Positions 59,370 to 64,000 of a stretch of DNA of 64,000 bases are shown one piece after another. The notes beneath the pieces were generated by a model. The model was given only the letters and a program-made list of their open reading frames with translations, made no database searches and was not told where the DNA came from. The stretch is from CAMCXE01 sp046347475 (lineage in GTDB: Bacteria > Pseudomonadota > Gammaproteobacteria > Pseudomonadales > Cellvibrionaceae): the NCBI GenBank assembly GCA_046347475.1, contig JAXMGD010000006.1:248001-312000 (forward strand), read 5' to 3'. How positions within the stretch are numbered: position 1 is the first letter of the stretch; every line of letters begins with the position of its first letter. The position numbers and the translations under genes were made by a program.

Positions 59370-61289
59370 TTACACCAATTGCATTTTCACGCGGTTTTTT
59401 GTGCGGTCCACTTCCACTACTTGCACCCGCACTGAGTCGTCCAGGCGGAAGCAGCGCTCCCCCAAGGTGAGGGTCATGCGTTTGGCATCAAAGGTTTTCG
59501 CTTGGCTTTTATCAAAGCTTACAAACCCTTCAAGGCCCGTGGCCTGCAATTTCACGCCGAACCCCTGCTGGGTAATGATGCGAATAAAGGCCTGATCCTC
59601 CAGGCCAATATGTTCGGCGAGGTATTGGCAGGATAAATTTAATTCCAGCTCACGCACGGCTTGGCGGCCCCGGTTGAGGGTCTCTTGCACCTGCTCCACC
59701 AATTTGGGGTTAAGCGGAAAAGGGGTTTGCTGATTGAGTATTTGGCTGATGGCCCAGTGGTTGTACAGATCGGCATAGCGGCGAATAGGTGAGGTGATAG
59801 TGGCGTAGTGGCTAAAGCCCAAGCCCATATGCGCACTCGCCGTCAGGCTCAGCTCACTGGCGCGCATCATGCGCTTCAGCGGTGGCAGCACAACATCCGC
59901 TTTGGGACTGGTTTGCAGGGTTTTTAACAGCGGTAAATAGTCGCTCAGTTGGCTCCAATCCCCGCCGGGTACTTCGGCAAGCTCTTCTTTGAGTAGTGCT
60001 TTTATCTCCCCTAAGCGCTCGGCTTTAAAGCCGCCGTGTACCGCATGTAGGCCCGCCTTATGGGCCGCTAAGAATTCACCTGCGCAGGCATTGGCCAGCA
60101 GCATGGCCTCTTCGATCATACGGTGGGCACAGGTGCGCTCGCGCCGCTCGATACGGTCGATTTTGCCCTGGGCATTAAGTAAAAAGCTGTAGTCCTGATG
60201 GTCATCGGGAATCCAATGCTCCGCCTGGCGCAGGGCCAAGCGCACCTGTGCCAGGCGCGATAGGGTCTGCAGGCTGGTTTGGCAGGCGGCGTCTATATCG
60301 AGGGGTTCTGTGCCGTCGATAAAGGCGGCCACTTGGCTGTACGTAAGCTTGTGGCGAGACTGGATTTTGCCTTGTTTAAATTGGTATTCGCGCACCCGCC
60401 CGCTGGAGTCCAGTTCGATGCGTACCAGCAGAGCCGGGCGAATTTGCTGCTCTACCAATGAGAATGAATAGGTGGATAAACGCTCGGGCAGCATGGACAG
60501 GGTTTCGCCGGGCAAATACACGGTTTGTGCATTGTCGCGGGCGGCTCGCGCTATGGGGCTGCTCGGCGGGATGAAACCGGCAGGATCGGCGATGGCCACA
60601 TGTAATAAGAAGCCATCGGCGTGCGCCTCACAAAATACCGCGTCGTCCATGTCCTGGGTGGTGGCGCCATCGATGGTGACAAAGGGGATCGCGCTGAAAT
60701 CTTCTCGGCCGACAAGGGCTGCGGCCTCATTGGCGCAGGCTTCCATTTGGGCGAGGGCGTCTTTGTGCCAATAGCGATACAGGCCGTGTTTGGCGATGGT
60801 GACCTTATGTTCTATGTAGGGGTCGCTGGGCTGGCCCAAGCGGGCCACCACTTTGGCGGCGGCCTTGCCATCACCGTAGGGGTGGCTGGTGAGTTCACAC
60901 AGAACGTAGTCGCCCGCTTGGCATTTGCCGCGAAATTGCGGCGGCACAAAAATCCAGCGGGAGAAATGCTCAATCTGGGGCAGCACAAAGTGCAGATGGT
61001 CTTTGGTTTTGTATTCGGCCACAAAACGCTTAAGGCCGGTGGACAGCAGGGCCTCTAGCTGGCCCTCGAGTTGGTCTTTGTCATTTTTGGTGAGCAGTAC
61101 TTTAACCCTGTCCCCTGGCAATACCCGTTGCATTTTTTCATTATTCAAGAAGGCATCGCGGCCGTCGTCTAAGCGCACAAACCCGTAATTGCCTTTGGAG
61201 CCCACCACTGTGCCCTCTGCGTATTCTTTACTGGCGATGATCGCGGTCTTTAATTGCGAGAGCTGCGCAAGGCTGGACTGGTCTAACAT
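59370..61289 (-). CDS. RNase II-family exoribonuclease
   Basis: 639 residues, closer in length to RNase II (about 644) than to RNase R (over 800). N-terminal cold-shock-type domains (EGTVVGSKGNYGFVRLDDGRDAF, FVPPQFRGKCQAGDYVLCEL), then the RNB catalytic domain with the metal-binding IDGATTQDMDDAVF at about 206-219, MIEEAMLLANACAGEF and HMGLGFSHYATITSPIRRYADL. A C-terminal S1 domain ends at the stop. It degrades unstructured RNA 3' to 5'. Confidence 0.93.
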   Translation of the reverse strand: MLDQSSLAQLSQLKTAIIASKEYAEGTVVGSKGNYGFVRLDDGRDAFLNNEKMQRVLPGDRVKVLLTKNDKDQLEGQLEALLSTGLKRFVAEYKTKDHLHFVLPQIEHFSRWIFVPPQFRGKCQAGDYVLCELTSHPYGDGKAAAKVVARLGQPSDPYIEHKVTIAKHGLYRYWHKDALAQMEACANEAAALVGREDFSAIPFVTIDGATTQDMDDAVFCEAHADGFLLHVAIADPAGFIPPSSPIARAARDNAQTVYLPGETLSMLPERLSTYSFSLVEQQIRPALLVRIELDSSGRVREYQFKQGKIQSRHKLTYSQVAAFIDGTEPLDIDAACQTSLQTLSRLAQVRLALRQAEHWIPDDHQDYSFLLNAQGKIDRIERRERTCAHRMIEEAMLLANACAGEFLAAHKAGLHAVHGGFKAERLGEIKALLKEELAEVPGGDWSQLSDYLPLLKTLQTSPKADVVLPPLKRMMRASELSLTASAHMGLGFSHYATITSPIRRYADLYNHWAISQILNQQTPFPLNPKLVEQVQETLNRGRQAVRELELNLSCQYLAEHIGLEDQAFIRIITQQGFGVKLQATGLEGFVSFDKSQAKTFDAKRMTLTLGERCFRLDDSVRVQVVEVDRTKNRVKMQLV

Positions 61290-61467
61290 GGTGGATCTCG
61301 AATAATTTTTTGGGCGGGCATAATAACAGGAACCTTTGAGGCTGCGGCAACTTTAACCCCCGCTAAAACGCGTCTGCACGGGGCTTGCGACGGTTTTGCC
61401 AAACACCTTTACCTGCCTTTGCCGCCTGTCGCACACTGGCTGCTTTCTTCGCTGAGTACACACTTTT

Positions 61468-61728
61468 ATGAACCAACCTGATGTGCCTTTGGGCTACTAC
61501 CGCCACTTTAAGGGTGCCATTTATCGCGTCGCAGGGCTTGCCAGGCACTGCGAATCCCAGCAGTGGATGGTGTATTACCAATGCTGCTACGGTGACTGGA
61601 GTTTTTGGCTGCGCCCTGTGGAAGACTTCTGCGCGCAGGTAATAAAAGAAGGCTTAAGCCAACCGCGCTTCGTTTTTGTCGGACAAGTTCCACCGGTTGA
61701 GCTGGCGGAGGCCAGCGGTGGAGTCTGA
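61468..61728 (+). CDS. DUF1653 protein
   Basis: 86 residues with the DUF1653 pattern LGYYRHFKGAIYRVAGLARHCE, QWMVYYQCCYGDWSFWLRP and EDFCAQV. Function unknown. Its 3' end overlaps the start of tadA. Confidence 0.88.
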   Translation: MNQPDVPLGYYRHFKGAIYRVAGLARHCESQQWMVYYQCCYGDWSFWLRPVEDFCAQVIKEGLSQPRFVFVGQVPPVELAEASGGV

Positions 61729-62203
61729 CTTCTTATATATGCAGCAAGCCCTTGAGCTTGCCCGGCAGGCCGGTGCAGAGGGAGAAGTGCCCGTGGGGGC
61801 TGTTTTGGTATCCCAGGGCGCGGTCATTGGCCGCGGTGCCAATTGCCCCATCGGCCAATGTGATCCCAGCGCCCATGCCGAAATTCAAGCGCTGCGGGCG
61901 GCGGGGCGAGCAACCGGCAATTACCGCTTAGTGGATAGTGTGCTGTATGTGACTATCGAGCCCTGCGCTATGTGCTGGGGTGCCCTGGTGCACGCCCGAG
62001 TGGCTCAGGTGGTGTACGCGGCGTGCGAGCCTAAAGCTGGCGTGGTCTCCACTCAAAGCACTTGGATGAACTCTGGCTGGAGCAATCATCGCATCGAGAT
62101 TCGCCAAGGCCCCTGCGGTGAGGACGCCAGCGCCTTGATGCAGGCTTTTTTCGCTGAGCGCCGTCGCGGCAAGAAGCGCCTTAAAAACCCCGGCGAGGGC
62201 TGA
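61718..62203 (+). CDS. tadA: tRNA-specific adenosine deaminase TadA
   Basis: 161 residues from GTG 61718 (GGAGG upstream). Makes inosine at the wobble position of tRNA-Arg. Zn site: HAEIQALR (His at about 53, catalytic Glu next but one) and EPCAMCWGALVHARV (Cys at about 83 and 86). NCPIGQCDPSAHAE and GEVPVGAVLV also match. It converges on mltF with four bases between stops. Confidence 0.96.
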   Translation: MESDFLYMQQALELARQAGAEGEVPVGAVLVSQGAVIGRGANCPIGQCDPSAHAEIQALRAAGRATGNYRLVDSVLYVTIEPCAMCWGALVHARVAQVVYAACEPKAGVVSTQSTWMNSGWSNHRIEIRQGPCGEDASALMQAFFAERRRGKKRLKNPGEG

Positions 62204-62207
62204 GTTG

Positions 62208-63671
62208 CTAGAGCGCGGGGGTGAGGGCTTCAATGGCCCCGGTGATCTGGCGAGGTACCGAGCCTGCATAGACCGGATGCACGGTTTGCGCGACTTGCAT
62301 GCGTGAAGCCGTCTGTTCGTAGAGGCTGAGCAGTTCCTGATAGGTGGCAATGCTGTCCACATAAAGCACGGCCCCTTCGCCACGGGCGTAGCCATGACGC
62401 GTTTTGGTAAAGGTATCGCGGTCATCCAGCTTGGCTAACCAAGGTTTTACAGCGTCCCAAGAATCTGGGTTTTTACCGGCTTTAGCGGCGAGCGCCTGGG
62501 CGTCTTGCACATGGCCAAGGCCGATATTGTAGGCCGCCAGTGCTAAATTGAGCCGGTCGGAGGCTGAGGTAAAGGCCGATTGCTGGTCCAGCAAGTAGCG
62601 CATCAAGCGGGCCGCGCCAAAAATACTGTCGCGGGCGTTCAGGCGATTGCTCACTTCCATGGCTTTAGCGGTGATGGTGGTGAGCATCATAAAACCCTGC
62701 ACACCGGTTTCGGAGACGGCTTTGGCGTTCCACTGGGACTCTTGGTAGCCGATGGCGGCCAACACGTGCCAATCAAGTTGGTATTGGCGGGCGGCCGCTT
62801 CCATGGTGGATCGCCAGGGCATAAGGCGCTTGGGCATCAGGTCGCGAAAATTGCGCAGGTTCTGATCCAGCTCCAAACTGGGCTGGGTGAAGTATTTTTC
62901 AGTCAGCTGTACCAGGCTGCCGTCATTTTTGAGGCGGCTAAAAAAATGCTCCACCTCCCGCTGCAGGCTTTTGTCCTGGGTGCGGGCGAAGGCCCAGGCA
63001 ACGGGCTGTTCAGCGTCCAAGGCAAAGGCGGCCTGAATGTCGCCCAATACCAGTTGGTTTTGCTCGAATACCAGCCGATCAACCAGCGCGGCATCGGCTT
63101 GCCCTTGGTTGACCAGGGCCAGCAGTTGTACAGGATCTCCCTGGATGCTCTGCCAGCTCAGCTGAGGTAGGCTTTTTTGCTGCTGGAGAAGAAACTCCTC
63201 CTGCGCTGAGCCCTTGCGCACCACCAGGCGGCTACCTGCCAACTGGGCAATAGACTCAATGGGCGCCGAATCCACGCGGTTGACCACCAAGCTCGCTACG
63301 GCAACGTACGTGGGGCCAAAATCCAGCTGGCGGCTGAGCCCTGGGTTGATAACCAGCTCTGCGGCGCCCACTGCTTTGGGGTTTTGGCTGAGGGTGAAGA
63401 CTATGTCCTGCAGATTGCCCGGTTGCAGCAGGCGAGGCTTAACGCCCAAATAGTTGGCGAAGCGGTGCATTAACTCATATTCAAAACCGGTCAGCCCGTC
63501 GGCACCCTCGTACACGGTGGTGGGGCCGTTGGCCGTGACGAACTGAATTTCGCCGGCCTGCTGAATTTGCTCCAGCAAATTGAGGCTGCGGCTGTGGGGC
63601 AGGGGGGCGCTAACGGCCACAATGAGTGTGAGGCCACCTAAACGGCGCAACCAGCCGAGCAGCCTAGACAC
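62208..63671 (-). CDS. mltF: Membrane-bound lytic murein transglycosylase F
   Basis: 487 residues from GTG 63671 (AGG nine bases upstream; the TTG at 63680 abuts it). A signal or anchor segment (LGGLTLIVAVSAPLP) is followed by a solute-binding-protein-type domain (about 35-265: IQFVTANGPTTVYEGADGLTGFEYEL, RLVVRKGSAQEEFL). The lytic transglycosylase domain has the catalytic Glu in AAIGYQESQWNAKAVSETGVQGFMM-type order and AAYNIGLGHVQDAQ. It cuts peptidoglycan between MurNAc and GlcNAc at the outer membrane. Confidence 0.94.
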   Translation of the reverse strand: MSRLLGWLRRLGGLTLIVAVSAPLPHSRSLNLLEQIQQAGEIQFVTANGPTTVYEGADGLTGFEYELMHRFANYLGVKPRLLQPGNLQDIVFTLSQNPKAVGAAELVINPGLSRQLDFGPTYVAVASLVVNRVDSAPIESIAQLAGSRLVVRKGSAQEEFLLQQQKSLPQLSWQSIQGDPVQLLALVNQGQADAALVDRLVFEQNQLVLGDIQAAFALDAEQPVAWAFARTQDKSLQREVEHFFSRLKNDGSLVQLTEKYFTQPSLELDQNLRNFRDLMPKRLMPWRSTMEAAARQYQLDWHVLAAIGYQESQWNAKAVSETGVQGFMMLTTITAKAMEVSNRLNARDSIFGAARLMRYLLDQQSAFTSASDRLNLALAAYNIGLGHVQDAQALAAKAGKNPDSWDAVKPWLAKLDDRDTFTKTRHGYARGEGAVLYVDSIATYQELLSLYEQTASRMQVAQTVHPVYAGSVPRQITGAIEALTPAL

Positions 63672-64000
63672 GGCGGACAACCTGCGAATATTGAACTGTG
63701 CACATCATGGCGACTATCTCCTCGTTGATTGGGGGTTGGCAGCGCTGCAGCCGACAACAACAGTGGGCGCACTTTTTTGAGGCAACCGGCAACCCTATGG
63801 GCAACATTTGGGCGATGGTAGACAAGGTTTTTCAGGGTGCATAGCTTGTAGCGGGTTTTAAAATGTGGTAGCTGAATGCGCTTTTGAGGGGAAAGTGAAG
63901 CTGTTTAGGGTTTTTAATGTTAGTGGTTACAAACTATCGACTCTAGGCCACCCGTTGCCTTTTTGTGCGCCCAGTCTATTTTTTGCGCATGCAGCAAAGA
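63672..64000. other. Upstream region of mltF at the window edge
   Basis: No gene supported. In Pseudomonas the gene divergent from mltF is purL; if it is present here it starts beyond the window. Confidence 0.4.

Noticed and set aside
62580..63170. 196-codon plus-strand frame
   Set aside because: Shadow within mltF.

Overview
The window reads as chromosomal DNA of a gammaproteobacterium. The best guess is the Cellvibrionaceae (Cellvibrio/Saccharophagus/Teredinibacter type). The secreted lipoprotein at 617-2248 has its domains joined by long polyserine linkers, a hallmark of that group. The housekeeping blocks (ispB near rplU-rpmA-obg-proB; ypjD/ffh-rpsP-rimM-trmD-rplS; dsbC-hom-thrC-recJ; glnE-ilvE; tadA/mltF) have a Pseudomonas-like order. 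This placement is inference; no rRNA gene is present to confirm it.

Layout. 1-10.6 kb is accessory: a PQQ-type sugar dehydrogenase fused to cytochrome c, a frameshifted glycine-zipper membrane protein with a small partner gene, lipoproteins, an NAPE-PLD-like hydrolase, a toxin-antitoxin locus whose ParE-type toxin carries an in-frame stop, an ECF sigma factor operon and an esterase. 10.6-19.4 kb is core: pgi-ispB, a chemoreceptor, rplU-rpmA-obgE-proB, then ccoS and a His-tailed SafE/UreH-like membrane protein. 19.4-26.9 kb is accessory again: a basic-secretory-protein metallopeptidase, a TonB-like protein, and a T-rich, probably acquired four-gene minus-strand block headed by a membrane KAP P-loop NTPase. 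That block is bordered by a truncated HigA antitoxin and by inverted repeats. 26.9-35.4 kb holds ilvE, glnE, a deacetylase, alaA and msrB. 35.5-45.9 kb holds tRNA-Glu, tRNA-Gly and tRNA-Ser, a YadGH-type ABC exporter, queF and a QueD-like protein, a class III cyclase, a hemolysin III protein, a NUDIX hydrolase and ypjD. 46-63.7 kb is almost all housekeeping: SRP/ribosome maturation, disulfide isomerase, threonine synthesis, RecJ, RNA methyltransferase, RNase II, tRNA deaminase and MltF.

The most interesting region is 22.5-26.5 kb. The reading frame of the 809-residue KAP NTPase is separated from a signal-peptide-encoding ORF only by a run of nine C residues (minus strand). One more C would fuse them. 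This looks like a contingency (phase-variable) tract, an inactivating slip or a sequencing error. The next three genes are chained by ATGA overlaps and encode an unrecognised soluble protein, an exported protein and a two-helix membrane protein. I recognise no described system with this composition. Two other broken loci are also clear by eye: a (GC)5 slip in the gene at 2391-3021 and the TAG in the ParE-type toxin. No CRISPR array, prophage or complete insertion sequence was seen.
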